Origin: Silene latifolia
Lineage: Eukaryota; Streptophyta; Magnoliopsida; Caryophyllales; Caryophyllaceae
Length of the DNA: 64,000 bases
Direction: 5' to 3'
Assembly: GCF_048544455.1 (NCBI RefSeq)
Contig: NC_133537.1
Location: 145,740,058-145,804,057 of the forward strand
This document shows positions 22,212 through 34,982 of the stretch, one piece after another. Within the stretch, counting starts at the first letter, position 1. Every line of letters starts with the position of its first letter. Below the pieces are notes generated by a model. That model had not been told where the DNA came from, did no database searches, and was given only the letters and a program-made list of their open reading frames with translations. The position numbers and the translations under genes are program-made.

Positions 22212-23078
22212 GGATTATTAAACATAAATACTCCAAACTTTAGGGGGCCTACTCATAATACTCCAAAGTACATTTTAACTCGGAATAAACCCAACTGTGG
22301 GTACCCTCTTCTTAAAATGGACTCGGGTGACCTGCTACCTGATTAACCAGTCATTATCAATTTAGAATTTTTTTAATAATAAGATTACTAATACTCCTAT
22401 TAAAACTATTATTAACTAATCATAATTCTTAACACTCCGTACTTCGTCCTTGATGTTGTTCGGATTGTTATCTAAAAACGAAAAAAAAGAGCAAATCTTG
22501 AGCATGATATCTATAATGAAGGAGTAAAGGGAATTGAAGTGAGGATTGTTTGAAAAAGGGAAGTAAGGGTGTGGTACCACCTGGTGGTGATTTGTTGCGC
22601 AATCAGAAGAAGCGAAGCAACTCCTCTTTAAGGTCCTCTGATGTCGGCTTTTCGAAGACAAAGAAAGTAACGGAAATCTGACGTTGAAGTTATACTGTTT
22701 GTGGAAGGTCAAGGACTAACTCTAGAGTTTAGCTTATTAATGGGAAAAGGAAGTTAAAGAAATTGGTGTACATTCACCTGTTTTGAATCAATTAGAGGCG
22801 CTTAATAATTTTTGAAGTCATCTGATCTTGTGCTTAGGCAAATGGGGGTTAATTGGTAGGGGATGAAATATGAGGTAATCAGTGTAAAAAGCCATGTATG
22901 TGCCACATCGAATCCATGTAAGCGGCACGTTAATTTTAACCTGTTAATACAGGTAAGAAAATGAGTAAGTCTATTTTGAGAAGAGGGTACCTAAAGTTGG
23001 GTTTATTTTGAGTTAAATTGTAGTTTGAAGTATTATGGGCAGCCCATCTATAGTTTGGAGTATTTGTGTTAAATAACC
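22212..23078. mobile_element. MULE-like MITE inside CACTA
   Basis: About 870 bp with long imperfect terminal inverted repeats (about 130 bp). The left arm starts GGATTATTAAACATAAATACT. The right arm, read reversed, starts GGTTATTTAACACAAATACT. Both then contain AATAAACCCAACT and GGTACCCTCTTCT. TTAATAATA stands on both sides (22203-22211 and 23080-23088), with a one-base offset on the right. A 9-bp A/T-rich duplication is typical of Mutator-like elements. The interior has no transposase. It lies about 120 bp upstream of the TNP2 start. Confidence 0.75.
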
Positions 23079-23088
23079 ATTAATAATA

Positions 23089-26000
23089 ACTGAAAAGTAA
23101 AATAGGATTTTACAATACCTAATAATATAAAAAAATATCAAAGTAGCGTCGCTGTCCAAATTTTGGTCCAAATTCCAAATATCCGGATCCCGTCCTGAAA
23201 TTCAAGACAACAACTGATAAATTAATATTACAATATAAAGAATTAACGATATAATTAGTGACATAAGATTTTTATGAACAAATATGACACTAAATCAATA
23301 TTTTGAACAAGTAACAGGCTCCATATTCGGTAATTTAATACTCGGTCACAGACCTGATAATACATGTGGTAGGTACAAATGTAGAATACAGGCTAAAGTA
23401 GAAAGTATGCCTTGTATTTTCTAAATAAATCAGAACATATCTGTCACACCGCACTAGGGAACAAAATAAATCTCAAACAAACAGAATTAAGAATATTTAG
23501 AGCCCTTACTCACATGTTACAAAAAAGGATGCACCATTCATTCTTGATGTTTGCAGACACAAAGAATAACTTCTATTCAACAAAAGTACTATGTTTAAAT
23601 TCTTAACTGCCCAAAACCAAGCAAATCAATAAAAGTTCAACACAACAATTCAGGATATTCAAATGCAGTGCCCATAAAAGAATGAATTAGAAAATGGACA
23701 TGTTGTATGACCCGTTAATCTGTAATAATTCAACGGATTTCGAGTCTCAACGCTTCAAATACGCCAGGTTCAATTCAAACACGTCTTCATTCATTTTATA
23801 TACCATGTTATCGCTCATATTCATACCAGTATCTATCAATTATGAGCTCATTACGCATGCCCAACTATAAGTGAGAATGATGGCAATTCATTTTCAGGGC
23901 TCAACTGGATTAATGATCTTGTACATAATAAATTATAGTATAATGAGACACCGACTACATACCCAACACATGGGTTAGGGCATCATAATCAATACTCTCA
24001 ATTCGTCTTCTGAATACCCTTATCCAAACAACCATCCAGCATATCAAAATGCATATTACTTGTATTCAATTCAGGTCGCGTAACCTGCCCTATATTTGTT
24101 GTCTTTGTAGGACTTTGCTAATCTAATTCGATTCTCGGTGTAAACAACACTAAATGTTTCCAGTATATACAAAAACGCAAACCATGGGATGATGAAAAGA
24201 TTTACTGTACAGATCATGGAGGACACTTGGCTTCCTTATCATCTCTTCAAGAATTAATTTTCATTCAAAATTTGTGTCAAAACAATGTCACTGGTTGCTA
24301 GATTAGAGGCGGCCAAATAACCAGATTAGTTAAAAAAATAAGAGGTGGATGACAAATTGGTAAAAAAACTTTGATACATGACAAATTGGTAAAAAAACTT
24401 AAGAGTTAGCGACATATACACCAAAAATCATGGCGCGTGATTTCAAACCCACTACTATATGCATATCTCACCCTTTCCTTTTACCATTTCCCTTCTTTTT
24501 CTAGAAAAACCCAGCAACTCCTTCAAACTTCACCTCCTATTCAATCCCCTCACCATATTACTTACAAAATATGATAAACAAAATGTTATTTTTTTGGCAT
24601 AAATTAGATTAAGGTAAAGTAATTCTCTTCTACTATTTGATAAAAAAAAAAATTGATAGTTTTATACCTGGGCATGTAGAAAATATTGGGAAGTGAGTTA
24701 TATGAATAATGTGTTAAGATTTGAAGATGTTGTGTTTAAAATAAGTTAGCTTAGGTTCTTTAATTTTTGATATAACATGCTTGAGTATGATAAATTTAGA
24801 AATATTATCACGGATTTTCAGTAGTGAGGGTCAAATACAATTAGAGTGTATGATTAGAATATGTTAAAAAGTTATTGCTTTCATTGACTTTTGGTGTATC
24901 AGTACGCTAGTGAGAAGCCTCCATTACATGAAAAGCAAGTGATTCTTATTTTTATTTGTGTCTTAAGTATAGTTCAATGTACAAGTGATGATTTGTTTCA
25001 ATATTAACCAAATGCATCTATGAAGCTGTAGCAGCTTTAATACTCAGTACAAGTAAATTTCTTAATTGGGATTTTCTTCCAGTAGTCATAGTTTAGTTTT
25101 GTTATAGGGTTGGTTAACTAATTCATGTACACTGCTCACTTATGGAGCTGCCTATATCGAGGCAGAAGGATGCAACAAGACTCCTGCATCCTTATTCCTC
25201 AACAAGACTTTCCAGACACCCTAGAAACATTAGGCAGTAGTCTCGACATAACCAACTTATGTATTGAAGGAGTTCACTTAAGTCTTAGCTATAGCCAGAC
25301 AACTTATTCCCCAATTAACGATCTTGTATAAAAAAAACAATCCCATAACTTCACCACATCAGAACTAGCACCATACGTACAGGTACACATTCATTTCAAG
25401 CAGTGTTGCAACTAACAAAAAAAAAGAAACAAAACCAATTTCACCTCCTCTAAAATAAATGATTTCTTATTGACAAAGGCGCAAACTGATAAAATGCTAA
25501 CCAACCCTATAATAAAGACTATCCTTATGCACTTTGAATGCTATAATTCATAAGGCTCTCAACAGAAGAGAAAAATACTCAAACATTCAACAATAAAGCT
25601 CCATGAAAAAGTAAGTAATTTTTCATATCTGATGAATATGGGTATTTGGGTGAAGTAGTAAACGTCAACTAGGGCTTCTCTATGGTACTCGAAGAATATA
25701 ATATCGTAATCTGATTTTCAATTATAAACCCGACTAACCGTGTTCGATATCATCGTTCTTAATATGAAACAACGATGAAAAGTACACAAAGAAAACAAGG
25801 ATAAGGGAATACTCTCATAAATCCATATTTCCCCACCATTTTTTCCACTCGCACGTCCAAGTGCAAACTTCCCAAATTGTAAGATAACCCTACTAATAAA
25901 CACTAGTAACTTTGGAGAATTCCTCCATGAAAGAAATTTTCATAAGCCCAAACTAAAACCTGTTCACAAAATATGTTACTAGGCAGGGGACAGTTTGCTA

Positions 26001-26544
26001 CTTTGCTTATCAAAAATCCCCTAAATTAGTAGGCATCTCATATTCCAAAGAATACAAATTGATAAACCCCGTAATATATGATAACCTGACAACAAGGATG
26101 AGCAATACACAAAGACCTGCGATGACGATAAAACAACAATTGAAAGCAATAATAAATTGATTCATTACGTACCTATTCAGCTGATGACGATGATCATCAA
26201 TGAGAATCCCGATTCAGTCTGATTAGCAATTGCGAGATATGAAGAATATATGACAACCGAATAGTAACTGAATTTGATTAATTAATTGATTACGAAAATT
26301 GGGGGAGAATAGTAGGTTTGCAATTGAATTAGGGTTTGAAATGAATTTTTTGGGGGAAAAATTGAGGAGATGAATTAGGATTTAGGCGGTTTAGGGGAAA
26401 AATAATTGTAGGGTAATAAGGTGAATGGCGGTATACAAGCTAAGAAGCAAGCGCGAGAATGAAATATTCTAGCTGAGTTTGCGTTTTTTTTAATTAAAAA
26501 TTATTATTAAATTACTAAAATGATTTATGAGGAGGGAAATGGGT
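23089..26544. other. CACTA interior without recognisable gene
   Basis: A/T-rich sequence with only short ORFs. A small direct repeat, TGACAAATTGGTAAAAAAACTT, occurs twice near 24350-24400. I see no domain that I can name. Confidence 0.5.
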
Positions 26545-26606
26545 CGACGCCTTTAAAAGTGTCGACCATGAAGCGTCGGGAATGCAAGGGATTTGTTGTA
26601 GTGACT

Positions 26607-28593
26607 CCTTCATAGATGCAATTTCTTCAAACTACTAAGCCTAGAAGGATACCAATAAATCACCTCCAAGTTGTGTCAAGCTAGGGTACCTTTGTCCTCA
26701 ATCGTTAAATGCTTTCGTCAAGAGTAGACTTCCTATGGTGTTAGAAACACTGGAGGATCGCGGAATTCCCCTTCTTGCCTAGACAAGAAAAAGGGTCGTC
26801 CCCTCTCTACCATGCACAAAAATGGATACGATGGATAAAGGGATCGATAGTATTTGAGTTTCGTTTGGGAGCTTGCTTTTGTTGTTGTTTTTCCTCCCAA
26901 TTTCTTGTGGCATTTGACATTTGAGAACACTTTCTTTTTGCCATTTCTTTTGATTTTTGGCATTTCAATACTTGACAACTTTCAACTTTTTTTTTTCTTT
27001 TGAACATTTTCAAAGTCACCCCATATGTAGTGAGGGTGCCTTATATTTGAAGCATAGGAGTTTTTATTTTTGTTACTCCTCTTTTCTTTTGATGCATTTT
27101 GCAAACTTTTTCTTTTCTTTTCTTTTCATTTCTTGAACTCAAATTTTTGAACAATTTCTTTTTGTGTCCATTCCCTTTGATGACAAAATATGGTAGAACA
27201 TGGATGAATGATGGTTGCATGGCTTCAAGGGTCACCTTGGAATAAACGGTAGCCAAGGAGTTATCACACCACAAGGTACTCTTGACTGGGCCTTAATCCA
27301 TGGGTCAAAGGATACTAGCATGACACATCCTAGGGTGTTTTACAAGTATTCTAACAAGCAAAGTCTTAAGAAGAAAAAGCATCTACTAGGGCCTATATAC
27401 ACTTGTCAAGCTTCCCAAGTAGATGGTTTCACAAAAATTTTCTAACATGCAACTACATGCCATGATGCAACTAACATATATACATCCTAATGCATATGCT
27501 TCTACCAACTAGTATGCCAAATAAACTAAATGCAATCCTATAATCACATTGTTTATACCGCATCAATCAAAATAAAGCCACATAGTCATTAACATAAAGA
27601 GGAAAAAGGAGATTGGAAAGATCATACCATGCGGTCTTCAATATCCTCATGTCTCGGATGTGGCGTAGTCAATAAATGTGAACAAGGATGAACAAACACA
27701 ATATATACAAACAATATATACAAGACTACACTAAAAAGGAAATGAACATGTTTTTGGATTTTTTTAATTTTTAAATTTTTATGGGTTTTGTTTTTATGAA
27801 ATTAAAAGACATATTTTTGAGTTTTTTCGAAATTTTTCAATTTTTATGTATTTTTGGAATATAAATTCCCATCCCCCACTTTATTTTGGACATTGTCCTC
27901 AATGTACATGTAGGAGTAGGAATAAAAAGGAAATACATGTTTTTGAATTTTTGATTTTTTTGAAATAAAGTACAAATGCAATGATATGATATGAATGAAT
28001 GCATGCTCTAAATAAATGCAATTCTATATGACATATATAACAAATGAATGCAATCTAAACTATATTATATGATGCATGATTTCTAGTAAACTATGGTCAC
28101 CTATGATCAAACCTCCCCAAACCGATTTAAACACTATTTCTAGTGTAGAAAAGAATAGGATTGGTCATTAGTGACTATGCATGAATTCTAGTCTATATGC
28201 AACTATCTACATGAATCATGTGAGATATATACAATGCAACTATACTATATGAACTAACTAATGTAAATGCAATATGAAATAAAATACAAATGCAAGCTAA
28301 ATGTATATGCAAGGTCAAGGGAAAGGGTATTTTACAAATGGTGGTTTGAGGTAGGACTCCACCAAACTCATTCCTTGTTGCCATGGTTATTGATCTTGTC
28401 CATGTTGCTTAATGCTCTCAATAACCGGTCAAAGGCTTGAGCATAAGCATAAATAAGGTTTGTTCCAATTCAAGATGAAGCTTGGCCAAAGGAGCTTGTC
28501 ACTTATTCTCTTCTTCACCTTGCCCTTGGCACTTGAGTCTTTTCAATGCTTCAAACCAACAAGCCCATGATTCTTATCAACACGAGGAATGAA
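26607..28593 (-). other. Athila-type interior, noncoding part (copy 1)
   Basis: Interior sequence between the CACTA and the acidic ORF. Most of it is matched by 39015-40380 and 40860-41000 in the second copy. Shared landmarks are a C/T-rich T-tract block at 27080-27180, the run CATGCGGTCTTC and CCCCACTTTATTTTGGACATTGTCC. I see no gene. Confidence 0.6.
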
Positions 28594-29754
28594 TTATGGC
28601 TCATTTTCATCCGGAGACTTCCACTTACCACCTTCTCCTCTAAGTCCGGTGATGATGATAGCACTTTGATTTGTCAATTCTTCTAAAGTAGAAGGAGAAT
28701 TCTCATAACATTGATGATCGGATACCTTAGGAGTTGAAATTGTGGATGCCAAATCTCCACAAGCACGTTCATTTGCAAGTTTGTTCTTGAGCTTTTCCAC
28801 CAAGTACCCTTTATATGATGTTTTGACCTTTTGGAGAAGGTCTTCCACATCATCTCCAACAATATAGGTTCCATAGTGGGTGTGAAGAGGTTTTCATGGT
28901 CAATAGGAAAGAGACATTCATCTTCCTCATGGAAGCATACTTCAAACTTCCCAAGGATAGGCTCCTCAAGCAAGGTGATATCACAAGTCCATTTTTCTTC
29001 CCTATTCCAAAGGTCCTTGTAAGACACATATTCCGCATAAGCTCCTTCCTTAGGCTTGTCATCATCGCTATCTTCATACGAATCATAGATAGGGGCTTCA
29101 TTCTTCCTCAATAATTCTTCCTCCAACACCTCAATGTTCACATCAAATGACACACCCTCATACTCACAAAGGCTAAGAGTACTTGGCTTACTCAACCTCA
29201 TATCTTCTACATCAAATACCACACTTTCATACTCACAAGAGCTCAAAAAGATTGGCTCTTCCCACTTCTCATCAAAGGTAACTCCTTCAAACTCGCATTC
29301 ATGATCAATGTCTAAGGAATGGTGAGGAGTAGTTACTTGGGCTTCTTTCATTTGGGCAATTTGAATTTCCAACTCCTCACCATGGGTAACAATGCTTTGA
29401 AGAACATTGTCCCTCTTTTGGCTTTCCTCTAGCATTTGTTTGAAGAAGTTTTGTTGATCTCCCATCATTTGGAGAATCACAGTTTGAATGGGTTCATCTT
29501 CTTGTTGTGGGTATGTGTGAAAGTGCTCATATTGTGGCATTTGGAATTGATTGTAAAGTGAGTTTTGGGTAGGTGGTTGTTGTGGATAATGGATGTGGGT
29601 ATTTTGGTGGGAAAAGTTGGGTTAGTAGTTAGTATTTTCATTGTATGAGTAGTAAGGTAGGTTTGTGTTGACTTGCTCCTCAAACTCCCCGTACCCATAG
29701 TCATACTCAAAAGATCCACCACATACTCCACATGTCAAGTCTTGGGTCATCATT
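28594..29754 (-). pseudogene. Acidic Athila-type ORF with CEYEGVxFD repeats (copy 1)
   Basis: Read from about 29754 (ATGATG before a frame giving QDLTCGVCGGSFEYDYGYG). A Q/N/Y-rich region leads to MPQYEHFHTYPQ and a helical stretch (MMGDQQNFFKQMLEESQKRD, then ELEIQIAQMKEAQ). An acidic half follows with three repeats of the form C-E-F/Y-E-G/S-V-x-F-D. The helical stretch resembles in layout the C-terminal part of Athila gag (inference). There is an in-frame stop near 29625 and a frame change near the C-terminus. The homologous ORF in copy 2 (41001-42310) has its stop elsewhere, so the ancestral gene was open. Function is unknown. Confidence 0.65.
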
Positions 29755-29890
29755 ATAGCCAAGATAAAGACACAACTACAAACAAGGAAACTACAAAAAA
29801 ACGGTAAAACGAACCTTGAGGAACAAGTTCCTCAAGGTTAAAGCACAATTAAAATAGACAAACAAGTAAGAACTTAATCACATAACACCG

Positions 29891-29908
29891 TCCCCGGCAA
29901 CGGCGCCA
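29891..29908 (-). other. Primer-binding site, tRNA-Asp type (copy 1)
   Basis: The minus strand reads TGGCGCCGTTGCCGGGGA, six bases from the 5' LTR. This is the Athila-type primer site. Confidence 0.85.
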
Positions 29909-29914
29909 TTTTGA

Positions 29915-31810
29915 TGTGGGTGATGTCGTCGGGTCACATCCAATCAAACACATTTATAATACTCAACAAACAACTAGTTAGCGGTAAGTCGAGGTCGATC
30001 CATGGGACGGCGTGCTTTGGGTTCTAAGTCTATCTATCTCAATTTATGCTAGTGTCACAATTTGTTTGGGTTTGTAGTTGTGTCCTAGACTAATACAAGC
30101 AATAAAGTAAAGCAAACAATGAATTACGAGATGTAAACAATTGACTAAAAGCACTAGGATGTCATGGGGTCATAGGGGATTCATGGTGTTGATCATACAA
30201 ACATGTTTACAAAGTTGCAAGCAATTAATGTTGTAAAGGAACCGAGTTGGTTTATGTCTTACGGTTCATAGGAAGAGTTGGGTCCCGGAGCCGAATCGAT
30301 TAGATTGTACAACACCTACAAGTCGACTTACTTTCCTTCTATTTAACTTCTATGCATGGTCTAATAAGACTCGAGTTGGTTTATATCTTACAAGTCAAGT
30401 TGAGTAGATAAGAGATGATTGTAATTGCAAGGATTCATAGGCTTAGCATTTCATTAAACATAACATGTGCATAAAGTTGACATCACAACAAGCAAGCAAT
30501 TTAGTTATGAAAACATATTAGATTAAGCATGATTAATCCCATGTTTGTTTTCCCTAATTACCCACTAATCCTAGTTTAGTAACTAGTCACTCATTATCAT
30601 GGAGAACATGTCATTAATGGTGACAATCATCACAACAAGTGTAAACATGATAAGAGAATGAGGAAATAAACAATAAAGAGTAAAGGGTAAAAGAATTATA
30701 CCAAACTTAAGATTCCAATAATAATAAAGCAAAGAATAATAGAAGAAACTTGATTGATTGATGAAGGGTTGTCAATCCTCCAATAATAACCCAATAATCT
30801 TCAATTACCCAAAAGTAACAAACTTGAACAATAATTAAGGAGTGATTAATGTGAATTTTGTGGAAAGATTAAAGATTAATCTATTCTAATCTATTACTAA
30901 TCTAATCTAAGAGAAATTTCTAATGTGGAAGCCCCCTACTCTCAAAACTTGATCCTTTGATTATTACAAATGGGGTATTTATAGTAGGGATTCATTAGGT
31001 TAAGCAAGGGTAAAATAGTAATTAATAATGCTAATTGTTGAGTAGGGAAATGCTCCTCTCAAAGAAATATGCTAGTCTCCTTTTTGCTAGTCTTTCAGAA
31101 ATATGCGCATCTTCATGGAGAAAGAAGAAAACGAAAGTTGCTGTAACGGAATCCGAGCGGCCAAGGGGTCGGGACGCTCGGATTGTTGGAGCAGAGGACA
31201 AGCGGATTCAAGCACCGGACGCTCGGATAAAAATAAGGGAAGATGAGCGGATTTGAGGGGGGGACGAGCGGATTCTTGTAGCAGACGAGCGGATTGGGTC
31301 TCGGGACGAGCGGATTGGGTCTCGGGACAACTTCTTTGTTTGACCTCGGATTGTAAAACGGACGTCATTTTCTCATCCGGACTCCTATTGGAGTGTTTCA
31401 AAAGTCTAGAACACTTGTTTTTTCGATGCCGTTCCATATAGTATACTTTCAGAGCCAAAGGAGCAACTCTTAGTTTGGGTTTCGAGCAATTTCTTCTTGT
31501 AATGCCTTCCCTCTCGTCATTCTTACTTTTAACCCTATGATCCTTCTATATACTCTTTATTCCTAAATCCTTGGTCATCATTCTTGTCTCCTGTTCATAC
31601 TAGTCCATCTAATATCATCAATAAGCTTCCAAATATGCAAGAAAGACGGGAATTTCCGCCTTATTATCTTCTTTCCTACAAAACATACGAAATGCACTAG
31701 GAAAGCAAAATAGAAGGCATTTGACGGATAAAATGGCTATGGAATGTTATAATAGTATGCAAAATAGGCTCAATTAGGGGACTAAATGTGCTCAAATATG
31801 AGTCACGTCA
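29915..31810 (-). repeat. Athila-type 5' LTR (copy 1)
   Basis: TGTGGGTGATGTCG...GAGTCACGTCA, about 1896 bp. It differs from 15057-16948 by scattered substitutions and small indels, which points to a fairly recent insertion. The motif cluster is at 31155-31325. Confidence 0.9.
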
Positions 31811-33269
31811 ATAGCTTCATTAGCTAAACTTTGGCTTGAAAGTGCTTGATGTTAAGCTTTCGGTCGGAAGTTATAGCTTCATTAGCTATAACTTTAGACT
31901 CTAATTCCTTCTTTTCAGCCATAGTAGAGTCTAACGTTGTTGCTTTCTCAGCTATAACCTTAGACTTTAACTTCTGAGCCTTAGCCTTCAGAGTGTAATT
32001 CTATTCTGCAATTTCGAGAATCTGTTCCTTTAGATCTTTTAATTCCAAGTCCTGTTCGTGACACTTATCAAGAGATTGTTAAAAGAATTCAATTAAAGCA
32101 CTTTCAGACAATTTCTTAACGCATTTTTTAAGCTCAAAATAACTCACCTATTCATCATCATCTTCATCTGATTCTCCAAGAAAGCAATGATTTGAGTGTG
32201 AGTTTGTGCTTTCATCGTCGCTGTCGGAGATTAGATCAAGACTAACGCTGCTGAGACAAAGGTTTGCTACTTCGTTGTCTTCAGATTCATCATCATCTTT
32301 TGAGTCAAGGTCTCCCCAACACGAAGCCATCATCACTTGTTTAAATTCTCTCTTTGTCTTCTCGCGTTTTGTCTTGTCCTTGATCTTCTCCCATGTTGGA
32401 CAATCCTTGATCATATGACCAGATTCTCCACACTTGAAGCAACCTCTATTTGCTAAGGACGACTTTGATTCAGTAACCTTTTTATTGGATGACTTGTTGT
32501 TGTTGTTGTTGTAGGATGATTTTGTTTGTTTGTTTCGAAATATCTTATTTTTGAAACGGCGTGCAAACAGAACAGTTTCATCCTCTAGTTCAGAGTCAAC
32601 TTCTTCGCTCGTTAAGGCCATACTTTTATTACGACTTGGTTCAGCGTCATCTTTGTTAAGAGTAATTGCATGGGCCATGAGAGCACCGATGAGTTCTTGA
32701 TAGGATAGGTTTTGATTCCTCCATTGCAGTGACTTTAGCACGCCACTTCTTAGTCAGGCTCCTAAGAACCTTTCTAGCAATGTCCTCAATACTGAATTTC
32801 CTACCTAGGTTTTTGAGTTCGTTTATGATGCTTGAAAACCTTGCGGACATACTATCTAAGGACTCATTAGGCCCCATAATGAATAGCTCATATTTTTGCA
32901 TAAGCAAATCTATTCGGTGCTTCCTAACAATGGAAGTACCTTCATAAGCTAGTTCAAGCCCATCCCATATTTCCTTGACCGTAGAGCATGAAGAAAACCG
33001 ATCAAACTCTGTGGAAGTCATTCCGGTTTGCAGGAGACTTATTGCTTTGGAGTTCTTTTCGACCTTCTTGTAGTCGGCCTCGACATAGTCCTCTTCTTTC
33101 TTTTCATAGGTATGCCTTCCTCGAATGCCACAAGAATTTTGTGCGGTCCATTTTGGATAATCCTCCAGCACTCCCAATCGTGACCTTTCACATAGTGAGT
33201 CATCATGTTTTTCCACAATCCATAATTCTTCCCATCAAAGACGGGACACTTGAGATATTTGGAATCCAT
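31811..33269 (-). pseudogene. Sirevirus gag, N-terminal part (defective)
   Basis: Starts at ATG 33269 with MDSKYLKCPVFDGKNYGLWK, the usual N-terminus of copia gag (DUF4219-like). After a frameshift near 33110 comes the gag core: AISLLQTGMTSTEFDRF, AYEGTSIVRKHRIDLLMQKYE, LDSMSARFSSIINELKNLG. A second frameshift near 32710 leads to SYQELIGALMAHAI and the zinc knuckle CFKCGESGHMIKDCP near 32400-32450. An acidic tail (SDDESTNSHSNHCFLGESDEDDDE) stops at 32148. The coiled-coil part is degraded and is cut by the Athila-type insertion at 31810. A GTTATAGC/GCTATAAC hairpin lies at 31870-31892. Confidence 0.88.
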
Positions 33270-33363
33270 TTATCACGTGATAGGCAGCGGAATATAAAAC
33301 GATAAGATAAATGAAACACAAGATAAATCAATCTCTTTGCGGTTAGACAATCAAGAGCACGAG

Positions 33364-33375
33364 GCTCTGATACCA
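33364..33375 (-). other. Sirevirus primer-binding site (tRNA-iMet)
   Basis: The minus strand reads TGGTATCAGAGC, a perfect match to the plant initiator-Met primer site. It lies two bases from the LTR end at 33378. Confidence 0.92.
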
Positions 33376-33377
33376 AT

Positions 33378-34982
33378 TAAAGAGTCTATTGATCCAAAAT
33401 ACTCAAGAGAGGGGGGGGGGTGAATTGAGGATTTAAAACTTTTGAAAGCTTTTTCGATTATGTGTATGTAATTGATTATTTAAAGTTTATTGATTAAACT
33501 TTAACTAATCAACTAGTGAATGTAAAACGAAATAGACAAACGAACGAAAGAACGAGGAGACGCACGGTTTTTGAAGTGATTCAGTTACACAAGTCGAAAC
33601 CTACGTCCACTATTCTCGATTAATAAATTTAGTACCTTTCTACGGATTACAAATTTACTAACCCAACTCATACAACTAACTCTAGCTGTAACTCAATGAG
33701 TACCGTTAAATACTCGAGTGTCTAACTTACGCTAATAAGAAAGCACTAATGATTCTTCTAATAATTCGCGTTAATGAATGAGAAAGAAATCAACTAAGCA
33801 CTATTATCTTATAACGATAACAATAAGAACAAGTATACGAGTTTAAAACACACGACCTTTCAAAAAATAACAAAACGGTTTTTCTGCTTGAAAACACACG
33901 GTTTGCTTTGTACAAATAAAATCGATTTTCATGCTTAAGGTCTCTATTTTAGATGTTGTAAAGAGTAAAGTATTTATAGGAAGGAAAGAGTAGGGCAACT
34001 CGGTTTACACAAACCCTAATAGCCGAATATAGCAGATATGTTATCAAATCATATCTTCTATTATTTCTTTCCTAAAAGCCTTAAAAGATAATAAAGAATA
34101 TTCCAAAAGATAGAATATAATCTATTAAAATATTATCTTTACTATAAATTCTAAGATATGATAAGATTTCCTAAGACAAGAATATCTTTTATCATAAACA
34201 AATATATTAAGCAAGATATATAAGATATATAAAGATATTATTATGGAATAAAATCTTTACCAAATATACCCTAGGTAACACGAGATGTCACGGCTCATAA
34301 GCCTCGTGACTCGTGCAAACCCTAGCTCAATATATGGGTTAGAATTTAGGTTTTAAGAGAGGCTTTGTTGAAACCCTAATTAGTAGCAAGGTCCAACTCA
34401 TAAGTTGGTCCAAAACAACTACTAGTCAACCTTCAACATAAAACCGAACTCCGCACTAAACCGGGCTTTATTATATAAATACTTTTATCAAAACATTTAA
34501 AATAAATTTTAAACAATTTTCAAAACAATTTTGAAACATTATAAGTCGTGTATAATAAACTCAGCATCTCAATGTTATAGTAGGAGAGCTATAACATTGA
34601 GCTCTTTTACTAGTAATGTTATAGTTGAAAAGCTATAACTTTACCAATTCAAGAAACTCATTCTTGGTTATCATTACGAGATAATCACGTATACTATTCT
34701 AATCTTCAGGGAGATCTTCGAGTATAGGCTACGTCATCATCCAAGCTTGATTAATCTTTAGACGGACTACGTCTTCACATAAATCTTGAATGAATCTTCA
34801 TATCGTTTGATCTTGAATAGAGGCTTGAACATTTTATACTTTCATCACAATCTCCTTTGTTGCTTGTATTAGATACGTTGATTCTAAATCACTTAGACAA
34901 ACGATTACGCGCAACAAGTATATAAAATATAAAGCACCTTGACATCATCAAAACATAAACATATAAGCTATTTGGTTCAACA
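33378..34982 (-). repeat. Sirevirus 5' LTR
   Basis: TAAAGAGTC...GGTTCAACA on the plus strand, about 1605 bp. The terminal TG is mutated to TA compared with 7838. It is otherwise nearly identical to 7838-9436. The G run is 11 here. The GTTATAG hairpins recur at about 34572-34645; the second has a mismatch. Confidence 0.92.

Larger units (their letters stand above)
17257..26603 (-). mobile_element. CACTA (En/Spm) DNA transposon
   Basis: The left end CACTACAACAAATCCC and the right end GGGATTTGTTGTAGTG are perfect terminal inverted repeats flanked by ACT duplications. The element is 9347 bp. Subterminal repeats of CGACGCTTTT/GCGTCG lie at both ends, densest at 17280-17520. A TNP2-type transposase is encoded on the minus strand (20074-22095), with a second short coiled-coil ORF (19099-19554). 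It sits inside the interior of the Athila-type element. A MULE-like MITE is nested in it. The transposase is truncated, so this copy is probably not autonomous. Confidence 0.95.
15057..31810 (-). mobile_element. Athila-type non-autonomous LTR element, copy 1
   Basis: Two LTRs of about 1.9 kb (15057-16948 and 29915-31810) enclose an interior of about 3.6 kb once the CACTA insertion is removed. The primer site next to the right LTR, read on the minus strand, is TGGCGCCGTTGCCGGGGA. This matches tRNA-Asp, the primer known for Athila, so the element is on the minus strand. There is no RT, integrase or protease; only one acidic ORF (28594-29754) is recognisable. The flanks share ATAGCTT, the likely target duplication, but exact edges are uncertain. 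It lies inside Sirevirus gag. Confidence 0.85.
7838..34982 (-). mobile_element. Sirevirus-like Ty1/copia element, split by nested insertions
   Basis: Minus-strand Ty1/copia element with two LTRs of about 1.6 kb and a perfect tRNA-iMet primer site (33364-33375). Gag lies at 33269-31811 and 15056-14114, pol at 14113-10799, then a 3' untranslated stretch and a polypurine tract (9437-9450). It is flanked by TCGAT duplications in the gag of a Tat-type element. The order protease, integrase, RT, RNase H defines copia. The gag type with two zinc knuckles and the long noncoding 3' region suggest a Sirevirus (inference). A 16.7-kb Athila-type element (15057-31810) interrupts gag. Without it the element would be about 10.4 kb. 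Confidence 0.9.

Noticed and set aside
26733..27274. Lys-rich ORFs on the minus strand
   Set aside because: They arise from T-rich tracts (CTTTTCTTTTC) in the Athila-type interior; the second copy does not preserve them.
29891..29908. tRNA gene near the primer site
   Set aside because: Only the 18-nt primer complement is present; there is no cloverleaf around it. The same holds at 33364, 36580, 42499 and 62695.
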